Origin: Typha latifolia
Lineage: Eukaryota; Streptophyta; Magnoliopsida; Poales; Typhaceae
Direction of reading: 5' to 3'
Assembly (NCBI GenBank): GCA_019914945.1
Contig: CM034100.1
Span: forward strand, 8,319,096-8,383,095
Length of the DNA: 64,000 nt
Below, piece by piece: positions 43,866-55,502 of this stretch (the first letter of the stretch is position 1; each line of letters begins with the position of its first letter). A program made the translations under genes and the position numbers. A model generated the notes under the pieces. That model did not search any database, was not told the origin of the DNA, and was given only the letters and a program-made list of their open reading frames with translations.

Positions 43866-46130
43866 GTATGCACACATAAATGATATAAACGCGATAATGT
43901 CATAATGTAAGACATTGCATTCTCTATAGAAGTTTCCATATAACTAGCTGCAACTGTGCTATGAGATCATCTTTGTATGGTACAGAGTCCACCTCGATAA
44001 TGATAGTAACAAAAATATAAGCACATCATTCCTATCATTTATTAATTAAATAATTCTACTAACGTTCACTATTGACTTGAGTATGTCCATCTAACAATTA
44101 TTATATTTATTAATCAAGTAGAGCTGGCATAGATGTACCAAGGCCAAACACGTTATTAAAAATAATTTTTAAATAACTTACCTTGAATTATCATTCCACT
44201 AATTATTATTAATTTAAAGTAAATCAAATAGGTAACATTTAATTAATCTACTTCCTTTAATGAATAACATACTTAATACCATTTTCGTACATTGATCTAT
44301 ATTAATTTTCTAATAGGAGCAATTAATACAGATACACACAGACTATCGACCCATTTGTTAAAAATTGATTTAACAAAATTTATAATTGTCCATGCTAAAC
44401 TCCACTTAGAGTTTTAGGAGCAATTAGGAATGGCACTCTTAGGCCATAGTATAATCAATTAAAATTAATTTACAATAATTATTATAACTAGCAAGCAATC
44501 CTCTTAAATTAATTAATTAAGGTTCCCATTGACATGGATAGTTGGATAAAAGATTAACATAAATTAAATAAAGAGGGAGCCACTAATCCAAAAACCACAA
44601 ATCAACTAACCAAATTGAGCCCAAAGCAACCCTAAAAAGAGCTAAACAAGTTAGCTATGCTGAGCCGCAGCCTAACCCACTAGGAAACATAGGTTGGAAC
44701 GCAACCCATTGCTAACTCATGTGCTGGACTACACCTAGCCCTCCCAACATGGGCTAGGCTAACAGTAGCCCAACCCAACACATGCAGCCTAAGCCTTTGG
44801 TTGGGCCACAAGTCACAGTCAAGTTGGGCTCAACGTAACAAAAGCTCCAAGCTGCACTGGGCTACCACACCTTATAGTGCCCACCACCCCACCTCCTCTT
44901 TCCTGACACTCAGCTAAGGACTGTCGAAGAGGAGAGGAGTGGCTACCATCAAGCACTACTATTGCCAGCTAATACTAGCACACCAATTGAGGAAGGCCCC
45001 ATGGTGCCAACTTGGCCGTCCACCACTCTCTAACGATCAGCGCAACATTGGACATTATCAATTTGCCTCGTTATGACCTTTCTTCACTATTTTATTTATA
45101 TCTTTTCACCTCGACCTCCAATTCACATAAAACTAAAAAAAATTAGAACCCTAATTCTAGGAACACCATGTATAAATTTTTATAATTTTCTTATATCGTT
45201 CCATATCTGGTTCATGAAAATACTAGTGTTACAAACCAATCTAGATGTAAAAAAATTTATGATGGCAGCCTTGTGATTAGGGTTTTAGTGGTTTTGGTTT
45301 CACGTGAATTAGAGGTCGGGATGAAATGATATTAAGTAAAGTAGTGGAGAAAGGTCAAAATGGGATAAAATTGAAAATATCTGACGTTGCAGCGATCATC
45401 GAAGGGTGACAAATGGCCAAGAGTGGTGCTAGATGGCCGTATAGTAGAGTGGCTACTAGAGAAGATGGTGGCTAGGGTTTGAAAGCTCAAAAAGATTCTA
45501 CGGTTATGATCTACTACTACAAAGATGGAGACACTCTAACAGCTATGGATAAAATGGTAAATGCGATAATAATAAATTGGCTAAACTCAATAATTTCTCA
45601 ATTTTTGGCTGATTAAACAAAGTAGCCCAACCCTTCTATATATAGAGGTTAGGTCAATGAGTCAAACTAGGATTTATCTTAAAAACTTGCATAATTTAAT
45701 TAGACTTTCCTGAATACTTATTTGACATAACTAGACTTGTCTTAAGGGCTTACTTGAGTTAATTGGACTTGCTTTATGGGCTTATACGACTTAACTAGAC
45801 TTTTCTTAAGGGACATAAGTATAAATAAATTAAAAGATAAATAGACTTGATCATCGAGAGCTCAATGTCCTTATGATGGATTTGAATTTTGAATTTTGAA
45901 CCCAAATTGTGAGATTTCATTATTTGTTTCATTATTTGTTTCATTATTTGATTTGGCAAGCTTGGATCTTCTGTGAGTTGGATTTAAGTGCTCCTCGGTC
46001 TAGTCACTCTATGTTCCCATGTTCAACTTTATATTATTTGGTTTGAATTATGCTAATTTTCATAGCAACCCAAAATAATGACCTTAGTAAGAATATGCAA
46101 TTAAATCGATAAAATAATTATTTTAAGATG
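43866..46130 (-). repeat. L7 repeat copy 2, segment 3
   Basis: Homologous to 18740-19600 in its first part. A minus-strand TATA box TATATATAG at 45636-45644 lies in CCTCTATATATAGAAGGG, suggesting LTR promoter function and minus orientation. The outer end near 46130 is not clearly defined. Confidence 0.5.
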
Positions 46131-46189
46131 GGAAATAGACTAATATATGAGGTCTTTAAATTTACTTTTATACTCTTATTAATGGCATC

Positions 46190-46729
46190 ATCCTTCGAGC
46201 AAATTGCGTGTGCTGTTGGGTAACAACAAAGGTCCACGAACATGCATTGAAATTGTATCTTCACCTATTGGCTCTATGGGTAGCGAACGTCATATTAGGT
46301 ACCAAATGATTTTATGGCTTAGGTACCGTCACATTTGACTTTAACGATACGTGACTGTAATTCAAGTTTAAAGAGCAGCGTGTGGGGTGGAATGAAATTC
46401 GGTGAAGTACCAACACCAAATTACACTTGATGGTTGCGCTGCCCAAATTTAGGTGTCACGAAAGTTTATTACAGATGTTGGGGCTGCCTAAACCACCTTG
46501 GGCTGAGGGGGACATGTTGGATTTGCCTTGCTCACCGGCAGCTCCACCTGGGGGAGCTAGCCGAAAGAGATCAAGGGTGATTAAGCTCATGTTCAAGGGC
46601 AATCAAAGGACTTGAGCTAAACTAGCGACATCAATTCCAACGGATCCGCCAAAACTAAGTCAAGCAAGTTGAAGGAGCAATTCATCCACTCATCACTTTG
46701 AGGACAAAGTGAGTAGAAACATGATGGAA
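46190..46729 (+). pseudogene. G5b protease remnant and pre-LTR region
   Basis: Equivalent to 13330-13648 of G5a (CAAATTACACTTGATGGTTG versus CAATTTGCACTTGATGGTTG). It goes from the protease-derived segment through a short linker to the 3' LTR with no RT, RNase H or integrase. The linker is longer than in G5a and may preserve more of the family's 3' non-coding region. Confidence 0.7.
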
Positions 46730-47517
46730 TGATGTCATTCGAGTCTAACCAAACCACCTCGTGGAGATTAGGTTTATGGCTTGAGTCATTTATCTAGTTA
46801 GATGTTTAATTCATCACTTAGTTTAAGTTAATATCAACTTATGTTAGTTGAGCCGATTTATTGATGGACTTAATGTGGTTTGGTTATTAATTACATTTCA
46901 GATTAATCAGTTAGGATCCAATATGCAACATAGATTAATCATATTTTGAACTAATTAATCAAGCTCCTCTCACCATTTACCTCTCAACCTAGGCTTCTCC
47001 CCTTCCTCATTTAGCCCTAGCTGCAATCCACTATTGGCCGCTAACTCCACCATCCCTTCTTTCGTTGGACCTCCCTCCTCTTTGGGCACCAATCACCTTC
47101 TCCTTCCTCTTTCCTCTCTCCTTATCATGTTCAGCCATTACTTGAAATTATCTATGATTTAGCCAATTTTACCATCTTCCCGTCAGCCCATCAATCCCGT
47201 GCTCCTTGACCTCCAATTGCTGATATGATGATATCTCCCTATCTAGCCATCTAAATCTTGATATATTAGATTCATTAGAAAGCTCTCTTCTACAACTACA
47301 ACTATAACTAGTAGATCTTTGGTAATCACCCTCAAAATATATGCCCTAGCTTCTGCCACTAGCCAGCAACTCATCTCCACCATTGCTTCCATCTCCATCC
47401 CTAGACCTTCCATCCTTTTCCACCACTACTCACTCAACCTAGACCTTCATCCTTATTGTGTTTTGGACTCCATTAAAGGCCAACCTCCATCACCAATCTA
47501 GAACTCGCCTTAGATAC
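46730..47517 (+). repeat. 3' LTR of G5b, 3' truncated
   Basis: Starts TGATGTCATTCGAG and aligns with the G5a LTR from 13649. Cut at 47517 by the start of a G4 LTR. Confidence 0.75.
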
Positions 47518-48170
47518 TATAATAACCCATCTTTAAAAAAATTAATTAATTAGTGCATGGCACGACGTGGCCGGCTTTGTACCATGTAGCAAGTGCACAG
47601 CTGAGGGCGCCATGCACCCCAACTACCGACCCGGCCAACCTGGCCAAGCCAGCTAGCGCGGTGGGCCCCGCCGCAGCCGCATCTGCAGCTAAGCCCCCAT
47701 CTACCAACTCTCTCTCTCTTTCTCTTTTCCTTCTCTCCTCTCTCTCTCTCAAACTCTCTTTCTCTCTCTTTCCCTCGTGTCGCCACCAGCCAGCCACCAC
47801 TAAGGTGAGCCTCTCTCTCTCTCTCTTTCTCTCTCCTTCTCTCTCTCCTTCCCTCTCTCTCTCCCCTCATTCCCTCTTTCTCTCTCGAGTTCGTCGAAAC
47901 TGAGTAGCTGGCTGGCTTGCAGTGGCCATGCCCCTCCTAGTCGGTCCGACTCTCCTCCCTACCCTCATCTCTTTCTTCTCTTCTTCTCTTCTCTTCATCT
48001 TTCTTCTTTCTTTCTTCCTCTTCTTCTTCTTCCTCAACTTCTTCTCCTTCTCTTTTTGCAATAGTGCTATGCACGACCCAACACTGTAGCAAGTAGTGCT
48101 GAGCCGAGCGCACTGGTGGTAGTGTTTGTTTTATTTTATTTTAGTTATTTTATTTATTTATGTATTTATT
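47518..48170 (+). repeat. G4-family LTR (plus), segment 1
   Basis: Starts TATAATAACCC (TGTAATAACCC elsewhere). Contains GCATGGCACGACGTGG, CT microsatellites (47702-47885) and pyrimidine-rich sequence like 26743-27400. Interrupted by G1c at 48171 and resumed at 55503. Confidence 0.82.
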
Positions 48171-49044
48171 TGATACGATCTCTGCTCTGATACCAGCTTG
48201 GTACGATCTCCCCTTTTTGTCCAAGGTTTGATCTATCCCGATTTTTAGATTTCGACAGGGATCGACATGGAACTTTGGAATAAAATCCTAAAAGATACCA
48301 CCATTGGATCAACATGCGATTTTGATGTGTAACCCTAGAAAAGAACTTTCCAACAAATCAAGTTTAAGGTGAATCAGATGTCGGGATCTCGAGATATCGT
48401 CCAATTAGTGGATGAACATCGGGTAGTCTATCTTAGGATTTGTGGATGGAGGCATGAGATCTAGATGATGGTGGATGGTTGAGGACCGGCGTTAATGGGG
48501 TGGCACTGATGAGTAAGTGGTGGTGAAAGGGTTATGGGTGATGGAAGGATTAGGGAAAGTGATAGATAGATTGGAAGAAGTGGAAGGAGAGGGCCATCCC
48601 TAAGGGACTAGGGTGATTGGTCGGTTGAGGGAGGTTGGATGTGGCGTCATCGGGGAATGAGAGAATAGGAGAGAAGAAGATGAAGAGGCAGGGCAAAAAC
48701 TCAATTCATCAATAATGAATTCAAAAATAACCCTAAACAATATATTTTTGTCGACCGCGTTCGAACGCGCCCGATCACGTTCGAACGCACGTTTTTCGCA
48801 CTTCTTTGGATTTGCGAATGTGATGCAGGCGTTCACAGGCGCGTTGAATGCATAATTCACACTCTGTAGATGTGAGAACCTGATGTAGGCATTCATAACC
48901 GCATTCGAACGCACTCCACCCGTGTTCGTACGCGACATACAAAAAACTTATTTTTTTAAGAATTAAACACTTAAACAAGAAACAAAGACACCCCTAAAGT
49001 GTACCCATGCTTGAGATGACATCGATGAAGTCTGAATCGTATCA
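48171..49044 (-). repeat. 3' LTR of G1c with terminal extension
   Basis: On the minus strand it starts TGATACGATTCAGAC at 49044. The normal LTR end GATCGTACCA is at 48199, but 28 more bases follow: a spacer, a primer-binding site (TGGTATCAGAGC, 48184-48195) and a second LTR-like end GATCGTATCA at 48171. Confidence 0.87.
48757..48930. repeat. CpG palindrome array in G1c 3' LTR
   Basis: GCGTTCGAACGC near 48758 and ACGTTCGAACGC near 48779, then decayed copies. Confidence 0.85.
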
Positions 49045-50347
49045 ATCCACCACGCTTCTGCAACCTTGTCCTCAAGGTTTGAAATTAGGGAAGCGATCTT
49101 TGAACTCTAACTCAAGCTCCTCTATGATTTGATCCTCTGCATTGGTTTCCCACATATCTAAAAATAGAGGAAAGGTTGGTGCTGAAAAAGAGGCGAGCTC
49201 ACTTGTGTTCGATTGGCACGAAAGGGCATCGGCCGCTTAGTTCTCGATCCCCTTTTTGTAGACTAGTTCGTAGTCATACCCAAGGAATTTTGTGACCCAT
49301 CGTTGCTATTCTGGGGTATGCACACGTTGCTCCATGAAATAGGGTAAGCTATGCTGGTCCGTGCGGATAGTAAACCGTTGGCTAATCAAGTAGGGTCGCC
49401 ATTTGGTGACAGTGTGTAGAATTGCTAGCATTTTGCTCTCATAGGTGGATAGTTGTCGCGACTGGTTTGACAATGCCTTGCTCATATATGCCACGGGTCT
49501 GCCCTCTTGCATCAAAACTGCTCCAATGCCCTCACCCGAAGCGTCGCATTCCACCACAAAGGGCTTGCTGAAATTTGGTAGTGCTAGAACCGGTGTGGTA
49601 GACATGGCTGTCTTCAATGCTTCGAAGGCCTCCGTCGCCTTGCTCGTCCATTGAAACCCTTCTTTTCTGAGTAAGGAGGTTAGTGGGGCAGCAATCTTGC
49701 CGTAGTTGGCAACGAATTGCCAGTAGCACCTAGTCAACCCAAGGAATCCCTTCAATTCCCGCTGATTAGTGGGAATCAGTCAATCCACCATATTCTTGAT
49801 CTTGCTTGGATCAGCTTCCACTCCTCTCGCTGAGATTATATGTCCCAAGTACTCCACTCGTGGCTCTCCCAAAAGACACTTGCTCATCTTGACTTTTAAC
49901 TAGTTTTGTCGCAAAATATTCAACACCTCATGCACATGCTGCAAGTGCTCGCTCCAATTCTTGCTATACACTAGAATATCGTCAAAGAAGACAAGCACAT
50001 ACTGACGCAAAAGCAGGCGGAAAAGGTCATTCATCAGCCCTTGGAAGGTGGCCAGTGCATTGGTGAGCCCAAACGGCATGACTTGAAACTCATAGTGGCC
50101 ATCGTGAGATCAGAATGCCGTTTTGTGCACATCTTCCTAGTCGATGCGGATTTGATGGTACCCCACTCTTAAGTCAAGTTTGCTGAAGTAAGCCGACCCT
50201 GTGAGTTCATCCAGCAACTCCTCGATCACCGGTATTGGATACTACTCTTTGTCGGTGATCGCATTCAAGGCTCGATAGTCGACGCAAAATTGCCAACTCC
50301 CGTCTTTCTTCAAAACCAGCAGCACTGAGCACCACATGCTCCAGAAA
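49045..50347 (-). pseudogene. Gypsy RT, RNase H and pol end inside G1c
   Basis: On the minus strand RT has [29 protein letters not shown] and the FFDDIL box (about 49975-49995), then EYLGHIISARGVEADPSK. A 149-codon frame at 49306-49755 covers the connection (FVANYGKIAAPLT) and RNase H (FVVECDASGEGIGAVLMQEG, YESKMLAI, IRTDQHSLPY). After 49305 the frame gives a typical RNase H end and then jumps to the element's 3' end. Integrase is deleted. The part between protease and RT is also missing. Confidence 0.85.
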
Positions 50348-51334
50348 TCAAATGTTTCCTTGTTTATATTTCATCCACATGTTCTGGAAATCAAATGTGA
50401 CGGGTCCCAATCTCTGTAACCACTGAGCACCAAGGTTAATGTCCACTCCTCGCAGCGCCAACGGATACAGGTCCACAATGATGTCGTGTCCTTGCACCCA
50501 TATACCGACCTGGCGACACAAGCTCTCCACCCTAAGCTTCATGCCGTCTCCAATAGCAATGTCAAATCCCGTGGTCGACTCGGCATCCAAACCCAATCTC
50601 CTCACTAACCTCTCGTCTAGAAAGTTGTATGTACTCTCCGAATCGATGAGGAGGTGCACACAATGCTTTCTAACGAGTCCATCTACTCGTAACGTCCTCG
50701 GCGTGGAAGTACTCAAATATGCATGCATCGATATTTTAGCTTGGATATCTTCCTCAACGCCCTCCACAACGGCCTCCTCATAGGTCTCCTCTGGACTCTC
50801 TTCATCATCATCAATCTCATCATCCTCCTCAAGACCATTGATAAGCATCACACTCCCGATCGGTTTAGAACATCGATGACTGGGGGTGAAACGCACATGA
50901 CATCGAAAGCAAAGGCCCTTCGCTCTTTGCTCCTCCACTTGGGCAGGTGTGAGAGTTCGAACGGGGGGTCTTGTGCCTCCTCTAACATTGAAAGAAGGTC
51001 TCAAAGGTGGTTGTGGTCTAGTAGTCGCAGCTGCTATTTTTGAAATAGCAGAATTTACACCTGACATTCTAGGTGCAAACCACCAATCTCGGTTGCCCCA
51101 ATTATTTTTCGCTGCCATCCTTAAAGCCCTATGCTTTTGTTCCATCCGCACGGCCTTCTCAAAGGTCTCCTCAAGAGTAGTAGGACATAGAGCATGAACA
51201 TCCACTTGTATCTCCTCTCGCAGCCCTGAAATAAATGTACTCATCAATGTCTGTTCGGGCCAAGATGGCTCACAACAACTACTAACTCTCTCAAACTCAG
51301 CTTGGTACTCTAATACGGTCATCCTTTGAACCAT
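50348..51334 (-). pseudogene. G2 gag C-terminus and protease (328-codon open frame)
   Basis: Starts MVQRMTVLEYQAEFERVSSC (gag), continues GLREEIQVDVHAL, and has a zinc knuckle CFRCHVRFTPSHRC at about 50885-50925. An acidic linker follows (EEDDEIDDDEESPEE), then protease with LIDSESTYNFLDERL near 50625 (DSE where DSG is expected, so the active site is probably dead). Last comes ALRGVDINLGAQWLQRLGPV. It ends at 50348 just before RT in another frame. By position it belongs to the G2 insertion. Confidence 0.83.
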
Positions 51335-52236
51335 CTTGCTTAATGTGGCAGCAAAATCTTCATATGCCGCAGTCCCAAATCTGTGTGTAATCTTCCTATA
51401 AAAATCAGCTCATCCGGTAAATCCACCACCATGAAGAATCGATCTATTCCAATGCAATGCCGTTCCTTGGAGGTGGAAGCTTGCCATCTGGACATATGCA
51501 TCTTCCGTTGTACCTTGACAATCAAAATATTGTTCAACATGAAACACCCAATCGGTTGGATCACCGCCTTGGAATTTTGAAAAGTCCAAGTGTGCGATTC
51601 TCCCCTAAATAGCATTGTCGGGTTCGCGAAAGATCCTTGGTTCAAGTCTAAACCTTTGTGCATGTTGATCACCTTCTCTAAATCCTCGAGCACGTACATC
51701 ACCATCTCCATAGGGATCAACCTCATCCTCATAGTGTCAATCCTCCTCATCGACGAAGCGCACTGATGCCACACGCCTCTCGGGTTCCACTACCACCATT
51801 CTTGGATTTTGTAACGGAGATGGGGGATGATGTGAAGGAAAAGGTAGGAGGGGATCATTGACACTCATATGATGCACCTAGACCTGTGGGATATCGGTTC
51901 TATGGGGTCCTATCGTTGGTCCATCTTGAAACTTCGTTCGTCGTCGAAGAGATGACGAACCCAATCGATTCATGACATATTCCTTGAATTCATTGCGATC
52001 CTTTTGTATGTTGTCAACTCTATACAACAATGTTTGGAACATGCCCCTTAGTTCATCCATATTCGAACCCACGGACGTTGGTTGACTCGGTCCTGCCGTG
52101 GTAGCTTCAAAGAAATCAGCCTCACGGTTAGGGTCATCGTGGATTGAGTCTTCCCTTGTCAGTGTACTCTCCATAGGTCTCCTTGATGATGTCATCTTAC
52201 TTGTTTCAACCATTAATGTAGGTCTGAAGTTTGCCT
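51335..52236 (-). pseudogene. G2 gag N-terminal and core region
   Basis: Starts near 52208-52190 (METSKMTSSRRPMES-like), with a coiled-coil stretch MDELRGMFQTLLYRVDNIQK at 52060 down to 52001. The gag core at about 51630-51480 (FQGGDPTDWVFHVEQYFD, ASFHLQGTALHW) is in shifted frames. A stop at 51878 and several indels break the frame. Confidence 0.78.
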
Positions 52237-52309
52237 GCTCTAATACCAATTTATTAAGCGCTAATATCAATTGATAAGCTCTGATACTAAATGATAGGCT
52301 CTGATACCA
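52237..52309 (-). repeat. Tandem primer-binding sites (4 copies) of the internal G2
   Basis: On the plus strand GCTCTAATACCA (52237), GCGCTAATATCA (52258), GCTCTGATACTA (52278) and GCTCTGATACCA (52298), spacing 20-21. The copy beside the LTR is perfect; the others carry one to three changes. Confidence 0.9.
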
Positions 52310-52312
52310 AAT

Positions 52313-53127
52313 TGATAGGATCTGGAACGAAAAGATCGGCTACAGATCAATTTCTTAAGATCTGAATTTATTGCAGGAAGCAATCCGCGCAACTATAGAA
52401 TAAATATGTGTCAGATATTCTTTAGTAGTCAGAAAATTACAAAACCAATTTGGTTGCATCCGTAACTTCCGGATCTACAACTTTCGTATTTATGCCCTTC
52501 ATAGATTAAAACTATAACTAGGACAAAAATATGGAATAATGTGGGTGATGGTGGTGGTGACGGGTGAAGTGGATGTTAGGGTTATGGGAGAGTATGGAGA
52601 TGAGGGTGGAACGAAGTGGTCGAGATCCCAAAGAAGAGCAGTGACTCGACAGTCGAGGGAGATTAGAAGTAGAAGGATGGTGAAAAGGGAGGAGGTAGAC
52701 TACTAGAGAAATAGGAGGCAAGAAATCAATAATCTAATTCCATAATTAAGTTGGCTTCCATCCACATATTTATAGAGGCTAGCCAACGAGTCCTAAAACA
52801 ATATGAAACCCTAACAAACTAAGTAAACCAGTATTTATTATCTTCTTCGATTATCTCTCGGATTAAGCTTTCATTTTGTCATAGATAGATTATGAATATC
52901 AAAGTTGTAGATATGGAGGTTGGCAACCTTATCCAATTGGTTTGATATTATTTGGATATTTATAGAATATTCTACGAATATTTTTCTAAAACTGCGCAGA
53001 GTTGGATTTAGCTAATTAAATAAAATTCTAACATACTAAGACTCTAACTAAACCAAATAACCATATAAGATAATTAGACTCAACCCATTGAACCTAATCT
53101 CCTTTTGATGTGATCCGATTTGTATCA
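52313..53127 (-). repeat. 5' LTR of the internal G2 element
   Basis: On the minus strand TGATACAAATCGG (53127) to GATCCTATCA (52313), 815 bp. TATA-like TATAAATATG near 52768. I see no palindrome array; that part is replaced by sequence related to 14475-14756. Confidence 0.8.
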
Positions 53128-54572
53128 TTCCAACTCTGGCCCAATCTTCCTAAGGAGCCTCTTGTCAATAAAATTGTGGATGGACTCGGTGCCGATCAAG
53201 ATTCTCACTGTGGTTTTCTTGACTACACCATTCACCCACATAATCTTTGGTGCAACTATCCCTGAATAGGCATGGAGGGAGATTTCGGCTATCATGTCCT
53301 CCATGGGTTGCTCCTCAACTACTCCTCCTTGATGTCCAGCCACACCTTCATCTTCAGCTACAAACTCATCCTCCACATCCTCTAACCCATTTATTAGCAT
53401 CACCGATCCTATCGGTTTATTGCAGAGATGTCCGGGTACAAACTTCTTATCACAATGAAAGCATAAGCCTTTGGCTCTTCGTTCCTTCACTTGAGCAGGT
53501 GTGAGTGCTCGTCCCGGACCTCTAAGTGCGTACTTCACATCTTGGGACGGCTTTAGGGGTGCTCGAGGAGGCACCATTGCAGCAGCGGTCCTTGGTACGT
53601 CAATAACATTTCTTGCCGCTATGGTTGGTTGAGCGTGATTGCGGCTTCCTTGGCTCATCCAGTTCTATTTCAAATGTAACTTCATGGCTCGATGTTTGTC
53701 TTCCATGAGCACTGCATCTTTGAATGCCTCCTTTAAAGTTCTAGGCCTTAAAAATTTCACATCGGCTTGTATGTCTCCCTATAGCTCGAAGATGAAGGTG
53801 CTACAAAGTTACTGCTCCGTCCATGGGGGTTGGCATCGGCTACTTATCCTCTCAAATTCTTCTTGATATGTCCCAACCATGATCTTTTGCACCCGTCTTT
53901 GAGAGGAGAGCATCGAAGTCTTCATTACCCGATGCTCCAAATCGTCGCATGATATCAGCACAAAAATCTGCCCAAGTTTCGATAGCCTCATTGGCATTGG
54001 CTGCTTGAAACCAATAAAGTGCCGCATCTTCAAGGTGAAAGCTCGCAAGCGTCACCTTGTATTCTTCCGCCATATCCTAGTATGTGATAAATTGCTCCGC
54101 CCTATACAACCAATCGATCTGATCGCTACCTTTCAACTTAGGGAATTCGAGACACACAATTTGCCCACAGATGTCATTGTCTCGATTCGGATCATGTCCA
54201 AGTCTTTGTTTAACCGGAGGAGGATGGTGGCAGCAATGGCTCTTGTGGTTGCAAATTCTGAATCGATGGCGGTGGGTTCATGGGGGTGGACTCGCGTCGT
54301 GGGGTCAATGGTGCATTCCCGTTCGCCATGGCTTCCCTTGTCGCCCGTAATTCCCGCATCATCTCCATCATCATCTAGTTGTTGATGGCCATTTGTTCGG
54401 AAAGAGGCCCCAACAGGGCTTAAACACTAGGTTCTTTTGTATTCCGATTTGATCGAGCGGTTCTGCGGGTGGAAGTCCCCGCAACCGTTTCCCCTTCCTC
54501 TATTGGGAAAATCTCTTCGTCATTATCTCACCGTGTAGCCATGGCTCTGGTTGATAGGAAGCGCATGTCCGA
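53128..54572 (-). pseudogene. G1c gag and start of protease
   Basis: The start is near 54570-54540 (MRFLSTRAMATR). The gag core is in broken frames (53840-54130: VTLASFHLEDAALYWFQAAN, then GASGNEDFDALLSKT). The 177-codon piece at 53125-53658 holds KGLCFHCDKKFVPGHLC (zinc knuckle) and the protease start (ILIGTESIHNFID, active-site Asp replaced by Gly). The frame breaks at the G2 LTR. Confidence 0.83.
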
Positions 54573-54581
54573 GGAATGGTG

Positions 54582-54593
54582 GCTCTGATACCA
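54582..54593 (-). promoter_or_regulatory. Primer-binding site of G1c
   Basis: TGGTATCAGAGC, followed by CACC, 3 nt inside the 5' LTR end; a single copy here. Confidence 0.88.
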
Positions 54594-54596
54594 GCT

Positions 54597-55502
54597 TGGT
54601 ATGATCTCCCATTTTTGTCCAAGGCTCGATCTATCCCAATTTTCAGATATGGACAAGATCTGACATGGAACTTTGGAAATAGATCCTGAAAGATGCCACA
54701 GTTGGATTGACGTGAGATTTTGATATGTTGTAGCCCCGGAAAAGTTCTTTCTAACAAATCAAGTTTCAGCAAATCGGATGTCAGGATCTCAAGATATCGT
54801 CCGATTAGTGGACAAACATCGAGTAGTCTATCGTAGGATCCGTGGATGGAGGCACGAGATCCTGGATAATGGTGGATGGTGGAGGACCGGCATTAATGGG
54901 GTGGCACCGATGAGTAAGTGGTGGTGAAAGGGTTATGGGTGATGGAAGGATTAGGGCAAGTGATAGATAGATTGGAAGAAGGGGGAGGAGAGGGCCACCT
55001 CTAAGGGACTAGGGTGATTGACCGGTCGAGGGAGGTTAGAAGCGGCATCGTCGGGGAACGAGAGAACGGGAGAGAAGAAGACGAAGGAGGCAGGGCAAAA
55101 ACTCAATTCATCAATAATGACTCCATGGTTGTCATCCACACCTTTAGAAGCTAACCAAACAATTCAAAAATAACCCTAAACAGTACATTTTTGCCGACCA
55201 AGTTCGAACGCGCCCGATCGTGTTCAAACGCACATTTTTCACACTTCTCTAGATTTGTGAATGCAATGCAGGCATTCGTAGGCGCATTCGAACGCAGCGT
55301 TCGAACACACAATTCGCACTCTCTAGATGTGCGAACCTGATGTAGGCATTCACAACCGTGTTCGAATGCACTCCACCCGTGTTCAAATGCGACATATAGA
55401 AAACTTATTTTTTTTAAGAATTAAACACTAAAACAAGAAACAAAGATACCCCAAAAGTGTACCCATGCTCGAGACAACATCGGTGAACTCCGAATCGTAT
55501 CA
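54597..55502 (-). repeat. 5' LTR of G1c
   Basis: On the minus strand TGATACGATTCGGAG to GATCATACCA, 906 bp; partner of 48171-49044. Confidence 0.88.
55197..55390. repeat. CpG palindrome array in G1c 5' LTR
   Basis: AAGTTCGAACGC, GCGTTCGAACAC and decayed cores such as GCATTCGAACGC. Confidence 0.85.

Larger units (their letters stand above)
48171..55502 (-). mobile_element. G1c gypsy element with an internal G2 insertion
   Basis: On the minus strand: 5' LTR 55502-54597, primer-binding site, gag and start of protease (to 53128), then a G2 LTR with its own gag, protease and RT sequence, a pol end, and a 3' LTR 49044-48171. The outer LTRs are the same family. Flanks TTATT (48166-48170) and TTCTT (55503-55507) look like a diverged target duplication, and the G4 LTR continues across the site. 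Confidence 0.82.

Noticed and set aside
51340..51774. 144-codon minus-strand open frame as a separate gene
   Set aside because: It overlaps the G2 gag core in the wrong frame; the gag motifs lie in the neighbouring frame.
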